Shown here: piece by piece, positions 11,314-22,990 of the stretch
Layout of the letters: the number at the start of each line of letters is the position of its first letter
Position numbering within the stretch: the first letter of the stretch is position 1
Source: Moniliella sp. 'wahieum'
Lineage: Eukaryota > Basidiomycota > Moniliellomycetes > Moniliellales > Moniliellaceae
DNA length: 64,000 nt
Reading direction: 5' to 3'
Assembly: GCA_003971905.1 (NCBI GenBank)
Contig: RSEE01000012.1
Location: forward strand, 806,001 to 870,000
Made by a program: the position numbers and the translations under genes
The notes under the pieces: model-generated
The model's input: the letters and a program-made list of their open reading frames with translations, nothing else
Database searches by the model: none
Told to the model about the DNA's origin: nothing

Positions 11314-14300
11314 TTAGTAGGCGTCCTCTTGCGTTTCGTCCATCGCCTCTGCCAGCGGTGCTCCGCTTTCGCCCCACCCAATCGCCAGCCCCGGCCCGCC
11401 TGCTCTTCCAAGACCAAGCGGCGGACCTGGTTGGCCACGCCCAGAGCAACGCCTCGGCCCGCTCTGGGAGAGTGAGCGCGCCGCCCGCTACCACCTCTTC
11501 CGGTAACGTCTGGGCCAAGGAGGCATAGAGTGTATCCACCTCGCGCTGCAGGTCCTCTCTCACCTCGGGTCCTTGCCCGCGCGCCTGCATCACTTCTTCC
11601 GAGGGCAAACTGAGCGCTTCAGCAAACTGCGCCGAGATGGTCTGCTCGCCCCATTCGATGGAGCGAAGCACACGGTACAGGCTGGTCTGCCGCACTCGCG
11701 CCCGCGTTTCTCCTTCGCTTAGACCCCGCGTGGCGGCGAGTTGGCCCCAATCGGTACTGAGCAACACGCGGCGCCAGAACGAGGCCAGCAACGCATCCGC
11801 CCGCGCGGGCGGCAACGAGTGCCGCACCGCCAGGTACACCTGCAGCGCCTGGGTGTGCGGTGGCTCGCCTTCGCCCGCCGGCGCATCGAGCAGACTCCAG
11901 GTATCCACCAGATCCTCCGCAGGCAGAGTGGCGCCTTCCCGAACCATGCCGATGCACTGCACAGCGTACTGGCGCAGAGCAGGGTACCCGTCCAGCCGGC
12001 TGGCCGCCACAGCGACAAACTGGTCCACTGCGCCCACCTGGTCCAAAGCGAGTTCCACCTCGTCGCCAAGGGTGGACCGAATGAGAGAGGCAAGGTGCCG
12101 TTGGGAGTGCAACTCGGTCAGTTGAGCATCAATCGCCTCCTGGTCCCCTTGCCCTGCCTCGTCGCCTTGGTGGGCAAGAAGAGCGAGTTTGCTCATGCTC
12201 AGCTCGAGTCGCTTTTTCTCCGCCACGGGTTCGTGCGCGGCGAGGCTGACCAGCGTCTGGCTCGCTGCCATGGGTTCCTGCACCCACCTCCACCAACCAG
12301 CGCAGTCGTGCCGCCTGGTCGGCCGATGGCCCGGAGCTGAATCGTGGACAACCACTTTGGTTGGATGCAGGAACTGACGGAGCAAGGCCGCGTGACGAGC
12401 CACCTGCTCGGCTGTCAGCCTGCCCTCGTCGGGTGCAAGGAGGGTGCGGTACTCCCCCCAGCCAAGAGGCGGCGGTACAACGCATCGGCAAAGGGGCGCG
12501 TACGTCGGTCGAGGAAGTGCGGGGCGAGCTTGGGCAGGGCATGGCCTCTTTTCCCCCCGGAGCGAGAGGATAATGATGGCCAGCGCATCGTAGTCTCGCA
12601 CCTTCTCAGCCAGCTGCAGAGCCTCGTCACTCATCCCTAGTCGGCAAGGGGGAGAAGGATAGGGTGTTTGGCCTGGTCAAAGCGGCTGGTCAAGGCCTTG
12701 GCGCGCGTCTTGCCCTTGGCATAGTCCAGCGCAGCTACGTAGCTCGTCAATGCGGCCGAGGCCAGGTGCGGGAGGTAGTTTCGAAGGGCCGCTTGCAACG
12801 CATGCTCCGACCCTCCGTACCCGTCCATCCGCGCCACCGGCTGCGAAACATCCACCAACGAGCCCAACGTCGCCGACCGCTCTCGGATCAGAGACACACT
12901 CATCGAATAGGCCGTTTCGAGCAGATCGAGTCCGCTTCGCTTGCTGTCCAAGGAGCGCGAGCCAGGGGGCCGTCGAGCGCATACGCCGTGTGCACCGCGT
13001 CCTTCGCCGTCTGCACTGCTTCAGCTGCTTGATGGGCCGGGATCAGGAAAGAGTCAACCTCGAGCACAGCACGAGTGCGAGTCGCCAGATCCGCCGTAGC
13101 CAGGCGGGCATCAATCAGGCCTTGGTGCAGCTGAGACAGCAGTTTGTCCCATCTTCCTAGGCCGGTGCGGGGAAGAACGTGCGAAGGGTGTCCTGTGCCT
13201 CGCGGAGGAGAAGGTAGACGCCGAAGAGGAGAGCATGGCTCGGTCAATTGCCCGGACCAGCATCTGCGGCAACCGGGACGAGAGAGAAAACGCAAAATTC
13301 TCTTTCCATACAGCCTCCGCCGACTGGACCAGCTGCGCATCGGCCGCAAGCTGTTGACGTGTGGCCAAGCGGCAGTTCCGCTGCCACGCCCGCCTCAGCC
13401 AGCACAGTGATCAAGCTGCGCAGGCGTGTGGAGCGATCGGAGAGGTGCTGCTGCACATCGACCAGAGCCGGAAGAAGGGCGGCCGTGCCGAGAGTAATCT
13501 CTCGGCTCACCGTCTCGGCCGCCGTTGCAAGCGGGGCAATGTTCCCGCCTGGAGAAATGTGCAGACGCAAGTCGAGCGGTTGCCCGGGCACATCAGCAAA
13601 GAAGACGGCAGACTCGAGGGCACGCTGCCCATTCCGAACGAGCAATTCTTGTCGCTTGCTACCGCGTGCGACAAACGAGGAGTCACCTCCCGTGCCTCGG
13701 GCCAGTTGACTTCCAACACCAACGCGCCCGTTCGAGCGGTAAGGAGCAGCAGGTTGCTCACTCTCTCTTCCGTTCTAGGACCTGGGCCGAAGCCAACGAT
13801 CCGGTTCTGCTTGACGCTCTGAAGCTCCGTGATGTGCTGATAGGCCGTCGTGTGAACTGAGCCTGTCGGCTCAGCAGGAGCATCAAGAACCAATTGCACC
13901 ACCGCGTTGGGCGTCACGACGGCTACCACTGGGCCACCGGCAGCAACGAGACGAGGAGTAGACTGCGTCCGAGCATCCACATCCAGTTCCATCTCTCGGA
14001 TGGGATAGATATCCACTTGGTCCTCCTGAGTGCCCTGAAGAGGAAGCACGCAGACGGCCAACTTGCGTGTGCTGAGCGCCTGAGTTCGGAACCGGCTCTG
14101 GGTGGGGGCATACGTGTAGAGCAGCGCCACCTGGCCAGTGGGAAGGAAGGCGGACGAGGTAATTTCCAATCCATCCTCCGAGAAGGAGGATGGGGTACCT
14201 CCCATTGCTTCAACCAAGGCAGACGCATAGGAGGCCGTGTTGATCGTGCTCACTGCTTGGTCGGGAACTGCGCCCTGGCCCGGATCAATGCTCCAGACTT

Positions 14301-15355
14301 GGGCGGTGCGGCGACCACTAGCCACAAGGTAGGTTTGCTCTTCTTCGTGGTGGAGGTCGAGGGTGCCAATGTAATCAAGCGATTGGTGGATAGGGCCCAC
14401 GTTTTCGCCCAAGCCCAGAAGACGACCAAAGAAGCCGCTGCGGGGAGCCGTGACGGGGATAACTGAAAGATGCACGCGAGCACCTTGGAGGTAAGCGCGC
14501 AGACGGAAGAGGCGCCCTGCGACGTTGCAGCCATAAGGTTGGTAGACCCAATGCGCTGCACCGCCGTCACAGTCTCTCCCGAGGCAAGCTGATCTGGGCA
14601 CGCGGGAGCGAGCCTTTCTCTTCCGGTGTATCCTCCATTAAGCCTGCCCAGCCTGCGCCGGCGGTGACCGACTCGGCCAGGAAAACGTCGCCCGATACAC
14701 GGCCGATCGCCACCAGGCCGGGCTCGGAAGTGTGGGTCGACCAGGGGAGGAAGGTGTAGAAGCAAGGCTGGGGCTCTGGTCGCGTGGGCGACGTGGGTGG
14801 GGCGCTGAGGAAGAAGCAACTGGGCGCGACGGACGTGCCAGGCTACGTGCCAGTCCCAGACGTACACGCGCTCGTGGATCGCACGTACGCCCATCCGAGA
14901 GGATCCAGCGCAGTCGCGTAGGCCATCGCGTACACATCTGTTCCAACGGAGTCGTGGGGTTAGTGGATGGACAGACAGACATGCCACCACGCAAAAAAAA
15001 AACCAAACATACCGGCTTGCCGCAGTGCATCGCTTGCTTCGGGCGGCAACCGCGCAGACGACGAAACGGCCTGGACGTCGTCCCGATCGAGGGGCTGACC
15101 AGCTTGTAAGGGCGCAACGGAGCGGGGCGTCGCATCAGCCAGAGGCGTGCGGGCGCGGAGGAGCCCACTGGTGGGACGGCGGCGGGAAGGGTCAGGAGAG
15201 CGGGGGATGGAGGGGCGCTCCTGCCGAGCCGGGGCCCTGAGCGGACGCCGCGCCGGACGGGGAGGCGGCGGCAGCAAACGACGGGACTGGCCATGGTGGC
15301 TGCGGGCGGCGGCGCCGCGCCGGCCAGACGGCATGGCGGGTTGGCGTCCAAACAT
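11314..15355 (-). CDS. NUP133: Nucleoporin Nup133 (Y-complex)
   Basis: Structural scaffold of the nuclear pore Y (Nup84/Nup107) complex. The ATG at 15355 gives MFGRQPAMPSGRRGA and an Arg/Pro-rich unstructured head with RARTPLADATP. A 75-nt intron (14938-15012, GTATGT, branch CACTAAC, CAG) precedes the N-terminal beta-propeller with HERVYVWDWHVAWH, PRSGFFGRLLGLGENVGPIH and TYLVASGRRTAQVWSIDPGQ. The C-terminal half is alpha-helical (for example VDQFVAVAASRLDGYPALRQ and LYRVLRSIEWGEQTISAQFA). The last codons, in a shifted frame, read AMDETQEDAY-TAA at 11314, matching the acidic end of fungal Nup133. Several one-base shifts split the ORF (near 12635, 12930, 13260, 13560, 14600). Nup155 was considered; the propeller layout and tail favour Nup133. 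Confidence 0.85.
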
Positions 15356-16716
15356 GGCGGCGACGGTGGAGGGAAAAGGCCGGTGGATGTCGATGTTGAT
15401 GTTGGGCATTGAGCATGCAATTGAATATTGAACTTCAATGTCGAGGTGCGAGCGGAATGCCGAGCGGAATGGATAGGAAAACAGCTCCGGTCGCTGCAAA
15501 GTGGCAGGATGATCGATGAATATTTTAGTGTCTGCCCAAGCGAGTTCCACAGCCGAGGGGGCCACCGAGCCACCAAGACCGCCTTGTGGATGGCAGCTGT
15601 TGGACATATATACTCAACTTACACCATGCTAGCTGGTTTGGCGTCATGGGGGAAGCCGCCGATGGAAGGCAACGTCGAGGTACCCAATCATATCCGTTGG
15701 GAGGCTCAAGAGAGAGGGATTGCCCAAGCGAACTCAAATCGAAGTTAATGATAATCAAGTCACGAGGCAAGAGGGAGAAGGAAAGGGAAGGAAGGGGTGG
15801 AGTTGTTGGGAAAAGGCAACAGGACATAAAATAGAGTGGGACAGGGGGTTATAAGTATTGTACTTGGACTGCTGGCATGGACGCCGCCCCTCCAGAGGGC
15901 CGAGCGTTCGCATCTATATTAATCAGGCAAGACGGTCATCATGGCAACAGCTCCAGAGTCACCAGCACCACGCCACAGAGGGTCCATATTGATGAGAAGG
16001 GAGAGCAAAAGTTTCCAAGAGACATCTGCTGGCATCCAGTGACAGAGAGTTGTATAGGTTACACCAGCTGTACCAGCAACTCTCGAATCGAGAGGCGTCT
16101 ATGATCATGATTGAGGACGCCAAAGGACACATGGTGCTTCAATCTTTAAGCATAGTTACTAGGGAGCTGGTCTACTCCACAGAGGATATACCCACCGCTT
16201 TTGAGAAAAGTGAAAAGCGAACACATGGGAGCTGAAAATAGCATGAGCTTGCTGGGGTTTAAATCAAAGGACCCTGAAGACACCAAAGGCGGATGAGCCA
16301 TCCTACCTATATTACCTCCACGCTACCAAGGTACAGTCGTGGCGGTTTGAAAGAGTTGCGAATGAGGAACGGGAGTTGGAGTAATAAGTGAAGACAGAAT
16401 GTGGCTCGCATGCCCATATGCCACCGAAGCAGGAGGGTGGGCGCTTATGCGCGAATGGGGGAAAGAAGCGAAAAAGACGGGGGATCATGCAAGTCGTGTG
16501 TCCGCAACTTGATATGTAAGAGCGGGTGGGGCGGGAGGGTTTATGCCAAAAGGTGTGTGCAGCCGAGGGAATGAGGAGGGCAAGGGAGAACAAAGAGCAA
16601 CCTCTCGGCACTCGGGTGGCATACAGCAAGCTATCGTGTGAAAGGTTAAGACGAGGTGAAAGGTAAGACGAGCACTGAAGCGGAGACGGTATGTGCCGCG
16701 GATCAGGCTTCAAGCT
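15356..16716. other. Intergenic region upstream of NUP133
   Basis: No conserved coding sequence, tRNA or repeat family was seen in these 1.36 kb. The part near 15356-15560 should hold the NUP133 promoter. The base composition is less GC-rich than the genes, especially 15740-16300. Confidence 0.4.
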
Positions 16717-17105
16717 TCAAATGTCAAGACGAGACGAGTGGGTCTGAGCTTGTGTAGTAGCAGGGAGGGGTGCCTCGGCACGACTTGGATCATCCGCCGC
16801 GGTAACAAGAGGCGAAACAGTGTGGGTCGGGGCAGAAGGAAGGCTAAGGGGCGACGCAACGGTTGTCCCCACTGTTCCCGTAGGCTCGGGGCTGGCCAGC
16901 GTCAGGGGCGATGGGGGAGGGAGGCAGGGGAACAGCGGCCGGTACGCAGGCTGGGGCCGGTGCCCGGCAGCCAGGCGGGCATACGCGGATTGGCGCAGAA
17001 GGGGTCGGGTGCGCTGGCGCTGTGAAGGAGGACGCTGAGGTCCTCTCGGTTCAGAGGCGACGCGGGCGGCGGGGAGGGCATGGAAGAGGCGTGCGCCGTT
17101 GACAT
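16717..17105 (-). CDS. Doubtful Ser/Pro-rich hypothetical protein
   Basis: An ATG at 17105 opens MSTAHASSMPSPPPASPLNR, EDLSVLLHSASA; a one-base shift near 16995 then continues as TRPLLRQSAYARLAAGHRPQ and a Ser/Thr/Pro-rich tail ending at a TGA at 16717. No domain is recognisable, and GC-rich antisense DNA can give such ORFs. The helical-looking DLSVLLHSA stretch and a plausible frame continuation are the only arguments for it being real. Upstream in the same direction lies a 12-bp tandem repeat. Confidence 0.25.
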
Positions 17106-17242
17106 GCCGGTCTGCGGGAGGAGCGGTGGGGGGGTGGGGGGTGGTGGAGCGATGGGGAAGGGAGAAGGAGAGGGAGGAGGGGATGATATCGGAGTTTGGT
17201 GGCGGCGAGTGGCTGGTGGAGGCAGTGTCCTGCGGGCAGATA

Positions 17243-17278
17243 GGGTGGCAGACAGGGTGGCAGACAGGGTGGCGGACA
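17243..17278. repeat. 12-bp tandem repeat, three copies
   Basis: Three head-to-tail copies of GGGTGGCAGACA; the third has one change (GGCGGACA). It lies upstream of the doubtful ORF at 16717-17105. Confidence 0.85.
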
Positions 17279-17753
17279 AGGGTGGCGCAGAGGGAGCGTA
17301 GTACGCAACCCGAGGCGATGAGCGGGGCGGCACGAGGGCAGTGTGGCGGGGGCGGCTGAGGCGGAGGTTGGCTGAGCCTATTCGGCGGTGGCTTGTGGAT
17401 GCAATGTTCACCGTTCACTCCCCCCATCCTACGCCGCTGGGCGCTCGCTGGTACCGGCCGGTGGACATCGATAAGACCTTTCTTTGTACTGCTGATGTAG
17501 TAGCACACGCAGCATATACCTCTCTTGTACGCCCCTGCATTGGCGTTCCGCTATTCTGACCAGTTGCTCGTCCTCCAACTCAACCGGCTGGCGCAGTTTC
17601 CTTGGTGGCTTGAAATAGCATGGTGGTTCAAGGACAGAAGACGTGTGGTCCAAAGGAGAAATATGCATGAAGGGAGAGGCAGAAAGAGGGACGTAAGAGG
17701 CAATATGTTAAGAAGGCGAAAACGTATGACGACCGACAACAGAGGGCAAGTCA

Positions 17754-18254
17754 TTAAGCTGTCGGCGGTGGTTGTATCTCATGCTCATCCGAGGAAGAAT
17801 GAGGGGAGGATTCCATGTGCTTCTCGTGAGCCTTCTCGTGGGTGTGCTGATCCTGCTGGGGCGCATAGACGGTGGAAGCTGTCATGCTAGGTGCTTGGCC
17901 GGCACGGAGCTGCTTCGCCCGGGTGCGCTCTTCTTTGTAACGCTGAGCCTCGGCCTGGGCCGCTGCCAAGTCCTCCTCCTGGTCCGCAGCATCAAACTCG
18001 CCTGCGTGCCAACAACAGCCAAATTGGTGGCCTAGACACCCGCATCCGCACACTGTTTGACACAGGCTTGCTGGAGGACGGGATCACCAGGTGGATGCGT
18101 GCCTTCGTTAGCGTGCGTACGACCTTTTTTCGGCAGGAGGGGTGATTGAGGGATGAGGCCTGAGGCCTGTGAGGCCTGAGGGGGACGTACACTGGCTCAA
18201 GAAGGGGATGCAGAATGTTTTGGCCAAGTCATTGGCTAAGGCGTTGTTGGCCAT
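17754..18254 (-). CDS. Small cysteine-rich cytosolic protein, unknown family
   Basis: Two exons join cleanly. Exon 1 starts at 18254 (MANNALANDLAKTFCIPFLS, Q) and ends at 18191; a 120-nt intron (18071-18190; donor GTACGT, branch GCTAACG, acceptor CAG) follows; exon 2 continues SSLCQTVCGCGCLGHQFGCC, WHAGEFDAADQEED. Eight cysteines lie in the first half, seven of them in a 17-residue block (C-x3-C-x-C-x-C-x6-CC plus the earlier LC). The rest is charged and helical (AAAQAEAQRYKEERTRAKQL), then a His/Ser/Glu-rich tail ending PPPTA-TAA. There is no signal peptide. Metal binding or a membrane-anchoring, acylated Cys cluster is possible. The perfect splice signals and reading-frame continuity are the main support; I recognise no family. 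Confidence 0.6.
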
Positions 18255-19400
18255 GGTGGTGTGGGTCAGCCAAAGGGGCTAGGTGGGTGGATGGATGAGG
18301 ACGAGAGAGAGGCAGACAAGACCAGCACTGGCGGTTGTACCTGTTGCAGCGGGGCCAAAAACACAGGCCAACACTTGAGGCCTATAGCGAGGGTGGGTCG
18401 CCAGGTACGCGGGTTGTGGATCGATAATGGAAGAGAGACTGTGCCAAGGGACTTGAAGAGCTTGACTGGTGCGCTCAGCCTCAGGCTTGAGCCTCAGGTG
18501 AGCGCTGAGCCGCTGAGCGGCTCATCAGAGCTGGGCGCTGGGCTGGCTGGCTGAGCGCGCTGAGGCGCTGAGGCCGGATGGATGATGGATGATGTTTTGT
18601 CTGCCATGCTGAGTTTGGGCTCGCTGAGGCTGAGCGCGCTCAGGCTCAGGTCGAAGCTGCCGAAAGGCTCAGGAAAAGCTCCGGGCGGCCAGAGAGAGAA
18701 GAAGAAGAAATAAAAATGCTTGGCAGCCGGTGATGATGATCGGCAGGGGAGGTGATCAGCGCCAGCGCTCAGTGGTGGGATGCTGGGCTTTTTGTGTTGC
18801 AAATTCCATCCGCTTTCTTGCACTCTCCGTCCGGGTGGGGCCTGGGGCTGGGGCGTGGTGGGCTGGCACGTAACGCACATGTGCGATGAGTGAAGCAAGT
18901 GACCAGTGTGTAGGCATGCCACTAGTCACTAGTCACCCATCAGACACATGATGCAGCCGAGACCTGCCCCACATCTGTGGCTCAGCGCTCAGTCTGCGTG
19001 CTCACTCAGCCGTACACGCCGTACTCGGTGGGCCTTTTGCTGTCCCAAGCCATCTCTCCTCGTATACCCTAAATCTGATCCACGTGGCGCGTGTGCGGTG
19101 CGCGCAGACGTTGGTTCCTCGAGAGGATGGAATATTGACATGCATGTGGCAGGTGTCACAATCGACGAAACAAATGTTCCACACATTGACCACACGCACA
19201 CCGTCGCAACACTCCTTCCCACAGAGACGTTTACACCTGCCTACGACGCTTGCCTACTGAGATAGTATAGGGGATCCGATCTCGATCAGACCAAAAGGGT
19301 GTGCAGAGTACTCATTTTTGGGAAAGGTAGTTGTACATAGGATGCAGTCAACAAGACGCGAGGGCGACAGCGATAGGCCATGTTCAGCCAAACAGCCGAC
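18255..19400. other. Intergenic region with GCTGAG/CTCAGC cluster
   Basis: About 1.1 kb between the Cys-rich gene start and the KAR2 stop. It contains the short-word cluster at 18473-18662 and tandem ACTAGTC words at 18921-18935. No conserved ORF was found. Confidence 0.5.
18473..18662. repeat. Cluster of GCTGAG/CTCAGC and GAGCGC words
   Basis: At least nine copies of GCTGAG or its complement, many embedded in AGCGCT or GCGCGCTGAG, lie within 190 bp. They are in both orientations, so short hairpins are possible. It sits 220-410 bp upstream of the Cys-rich gene. The same word recurs in other gaps, for example at 18977, 41120 and 46262. Confidence 0.7.
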
Positions 19401-21514
19401 CTACAAGTCGTCATGGTACGTGTCCTCATCGTCCGCGGCGCCGCCAGACTGCTGGTACACCTTGGAAGTGATGGGTGCAACTGCCGCCTGGAGCTCCGAG
19501 AGCTGCTCTCAATGTCCTGTGCCTCGGCCGACGACGAGTTGTCCTCCAGCCACGACTCAGTGTCCTTGAGGGCCGACTTGATCGTGTCCTTGTCGTCCTC
19601 GTCCAGCTTGCCACCGAGACCGTCCTTGTCGGAGATCTGGGTGCGCAGGGTAGCAACAAAGGACTGCAAGTTGTTGAGCGCCTCAACACGCTTGCGCAAA
19701 GCCTCGTCCTGCTCGGCAAACTCTTCGGCCTCTTGGATCATACGGTCAATGTCCTCTTGACTCAGGCGACCCTTGTCGTTGGTAATGGTGATGCTCTCCG
19801 AACGGCCCGTACCCTTGTCGTGGGCCGAGACCTTGAGGATACCATTGGCATCCAGCTCAAACGTCACCTCAATTTGCGGCACGCCACGAGGGGCGGGGGG
19901 AATGTTGGTGAGCTCAAACTTGCCGAGACGGTTGTTGTCCTTGGTCATCGTACGCTCACCCTCAAACACTTGAATCAACACCACATTCTGGTTGTCGGCC
20001 GCGGTCGAAAAGATTTGGCTCTTCTTGGTGGGCACAACCGTGTTGCGGGGAATCAGCTTGGTCATCACACCGCCCGTCGTCTCGATACCAAGAGTCAGGG
20101 GGTTGACATCAATCAAGACCACGTCACCAAGCGTGTCGTCACCAGCCAGGACACCACCCTGCACCGCGGCACCCCAAGCGACAGCCTCGTCAGGGTTGAT
20201 CCCACGGCTGGGCTCCTTGCCATTGAAGAAGTCCTTGAGGAGCGACTGCACCTTGGGAATGCGGGTGGAGCCACCCACAAGAACGACATCGTCAACATCT
20301 TCCTTCTTGACACCCGCGTCCTTCAGCACTTGCTCAACGGGCTTGAGGGTGCGACGGAAGAGTTCAAGGTTCAACTCCTCAAACTTGGCCCGGGTCAACG
20401 TCTCGCTCAGGTCCTCGCCCTCAAAGAAGGCCTCAATCTCAATCTTGGTCGACATCTGAGAGGAGAGAGTACGCTTGGCACGCTCCACCTCGCGCTTCAA
20501 CTTGCCGACACTGCGCTTGTTCTTGGACGCATCCAGGTTCGACTTCTTCTTGAACTGCTTGAGAATGTACTGCGAGACACGGTTGTCAAAGTCCTCACCA
20601 CCCAAGTGCGTGTCACCGGCGGTGGCCAGGACCTCAAACACACCATCCTCAATCGACAGCAGCGACACGTCGAACGTGCCACCACCCAAGTCGTAGACAA
20701 TGATCTGGCTCTCGCCACCCTTCTTGTCCAAACCGTACGCAATCGCAGCCGCAGTAGGCTCGTTGACGATACGCAGCACTTGAAGACCGGCAATGGTACC
20801 AGCGTCCTTGGTAGCCTGACGTTGGGCGTCGTTAAAGTAGGCGGGAACGGTAACGACAGCGTGAGTGACCTTTTGGTTCAGGTACGCCTCGGCCGTCTCC
20901 TTCATCTTGCCCAGAATCATGGCCGAGATTTCCTCGGGAGTGAACACACGGTCCTTACCGTTGACCTGGACTTGAATTGCAGGCTTACCAGCCTTCTCGA
21001 CCAGGTGGAAGGGGAAGAGCTTCGCATCCCGCTTCACTTCAGCGTCGCCCCACTTGCGACCAATCAGACGCTTGGCATCAAAGCTGGGCACGGACAAGGG
21101 TCAGTATACACGGCAGCGTGACAGACGGATGTGCCCCAAACGGGGAGGGAACGGAAGACGACATACACAGTGTTTTCCGGGTTCTGAGCAGCCTGGTTTT
21201 TGGCAGCGTCTCCGACGAGACGCTCGCCATCCTCGGTAAAGGCAACGTAGGAAGGGGTGATACGGTTGCCCTGGTCGTTGGTAATAATCTCGACGCGGCC
21301 CTGGCGCTGGACACCAACGCAGGAGTAGGTGGTACCCAGGTCAATACCGATCACTGTGCCGTACTCGCTCTTCTTGTCCTGCGCCGCCACGCCGACCGAG
21401 GCGGGGGCCAAGGTGGCAACAAACGCAAACAGGGCGACCAGCGCAAAGAAGGCCGAGGCGAGCGACGGGCGCCAGCCCGAACGGGCGGAGGCGGGGGAAG
21501 GGGCGGACAGCCAT
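19401..21514 (-). CDS. KAR2: ER lumenal Hsp70 chaperone BiP/Kar2
   Basis: ATP-dependent chaperone of the ER lumen. The mature protein begins about [20 protein letters not shown], with the phosphate-1 loop; an 83-nt intron (21084-21166, GTATGT, branch TACTGAC, CAG) joins NPENTV to [13 protein letters not shown]. The remaining ATPase ([34 protein letters not shown]) and substrate domains ([20 protein letters not shown]) are uninterrupted. One missing base near 19490 hides the tail [24 protein letters not shown], whose last four residues, HDDL, are the ER-retrieval signal. The start is taken at 21514 because a TATA box lies 85 bp upstream; [13 protein letters not shown] would then need one base to enter the hydrophobic [19 protein letters not shown] signal peptide. 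An in-frame ATG further upstream (21735) precedes the TATA box and is unlikely. Confidence 0.95.
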
Positions 21515-22375
21515 CGCAGACGCACAAGCACAACCGCAGGTGTGTGGCTGGGTGGTTGGTGGGGCGACGCCTTGGCCGACGCCAGCGGCCAGCAGCTGTA
21601 TTTATACCTCCGCCTTCTTCCTCCGCCTCGCCCCGCCCCGCCGGACCGCCGCAGCCACGTGGCACTGCCGCTGTGCCGCAGCCAGCCCGCACACTGGCCC
21701 CGTGCCTGCGCGCGTCTTGCGTCGGGCGCATGCACTGATGTGCTTCCACGTCAGCAGGCCCACACTGGGCTGGTGCGCCACGAAGACGACCGAACAGCAG
21801 CGCCGGCAGCCCGTCAGCAGCCTTCCACGTGGCAGCTGCTCGGTTGCAACCCTCGGGATGGTCCATCTGATGGGCGCTACGGCCGGGATTTACATGTTAC
21901 ACTGGCAGACCCAACACACACCCGTTTGTTACGCAACAGCAGCAAGCAACCCGCTAAGTTGGCCTGCTACAGGCAGGCGCGTCGCCAGAACCCAGCACCC
22001 TACTGAGGCGAGGCGGGTAGGACGCTGCTACGATCCTAACAAAGAGAGTGCCACCCCTACACGCCAATGGGAGCCTAGGACACATGCCCGATAGGGCATG
22101 CGATGCATTGAAAATACATGGGTTGGGACCGGGCAGCCCCAAGGCAGGAGACTGTCGGCAAACGCTTCTGCCACCGCAGCGAAGGAAACGGGACAAGGCT
22201 GTGCGTCAAGCCCGCATGGGGGATTTTGGATGGGAAGGGGAGCAGGGGAGGGAGGAAGAAAAGGATGGCCATTGGCGTGCGCAAGAGCGGATCAAATGTC
22301 GATAAGAAATATATGCATCCGAGCGCGGAGGGGAAGCCTCAAGGGAGCTAAGGACCATTTCCAAGTGCAAGCTGA
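21515..22375 (-). promoter_or_regulatory. KAR2 promoter with TATA box and three CCACGT boxes
   Basis: The minus strand reads TATAAATA at 21599-21606. Upstream are CCACGTGGC at 21655-21663, CCACGTCA at 21746-21753 and CCACGTGGC at 21825-21833, spaced 91 and 79 bp. CCACGTCA is the complement of TGACGTGG, a known unfolded-protein-response element bound by XBP1/Hac1-type bZIP factors, and CACGTG-core sites are close relatives. Control by a Hac1/Cib1 orthologue is inferred. The far part (21900-22375) is the downstream flank of RPL16 and holds nothing else I recognise. Confidence 0.65.
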
Positions 22376-22990
22376 TTAGAAGCCGTAGACCGCAAGCTTC
22401 TGGTTGACCTCGGCCAGGGCGCCGGTGGCGCCGGCAAGGGCAGCCTGCTTCTTCTTCAGGGCAGCCACCTTGCGCTCCTGGTAGGCAGCAGCGCGCACAA
22501 GGCGCTTCTCCTCCAGCTTGGCCACCACGCCCTCGTACTTCCAGCCAAACTCGGACGAGATGCGCTTCAGCGTGGCGTAGTTGCGCCCGGGCTTGAGGCG
22601 GAGGACACGAAGAGCAGCAGGAACGACAACCTTCTTCTTGGCGTCGTATGGCGACGGCACACCCTCCAGCAGGGTGATCTTAGCCAGCGCCGCCTTGCCA
22701 CGGGCCGTCTTGTGGGGAATCATCCCGCGGATGGCCTTGTGGAGGATACGCGAGGGCGCACGCTCGTGCCACGGCCCACCTTTGGAAGGGTTGTAGCAGT
22801 GGGTCTTGTGGAGGTAAGCATGGTACTTCAGCTTGTTGCGGAAGAAGCTGCCCGACACGTTGATCAGCTCCGTGCGGACCACAACCACCGATTGGCCCGA
22901 CAGGGCCTGCTTGGCAACAACCGAGGCCAGACGACCGAGCAGGTGGCCTTTGCCGTCAATCACAACGGGAGAAGCAGACATCGACGACAT
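22376..22990 (-). CDS. RPL16: 60S ribosomal protein L16 (uL13, L13a family)
   Basis: A clean 204-residue ORF. It contains [60 protein letters not shown] and [20 protein letters not shown], the signature of eukaryotic uL13, and ends KLAVYGF-TAA. The first ATG (22990) is followed by a second three codons later ([10 protein letters not shown]); either fits. The 5' leader appears to hold an 83-nt intron (22997-23079, GTATGT, branch TCTGAC, TAG) that ends six bases before the ATG. The gene is divergent from RPL32. Confidence 0.97.
   Translation of the reverse strand: MSSMSASPVVIDGKGHLLGRLASVVAKQALSGQSVVVVRTELINVSGSFFRNKLKYHAYLHKTHCYNPSKGGPWHERAPSRILHKAIRGMIPHKTARGKAALAKITLLEGVPSPYDAKKKVVVPAALRVLRLKPGRNYATLKRISSEFGWKYEGVVAKLEEKRLVRAAAYQERKVAALKKKQAALAGATGALAEVNQKLAVYGF

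Noticed and set aside
11314-15355. Nup155/Nup170 as identity of the nucleoporin gene
   Set aside because: The LRxYLQGARVHLSVIPVTAP and FFGRLLGLG blocks and the acidic MDETQEDAY end fit fungal Nup133 better.
19475-21121. 548-residue plus-strand ORF opposite KAR2
   Set aside because: It lies wholly antisense to conserved BiP exons, has no known motif, and long antisense ORFs are common opposite GC-biased Hsp70 codons.
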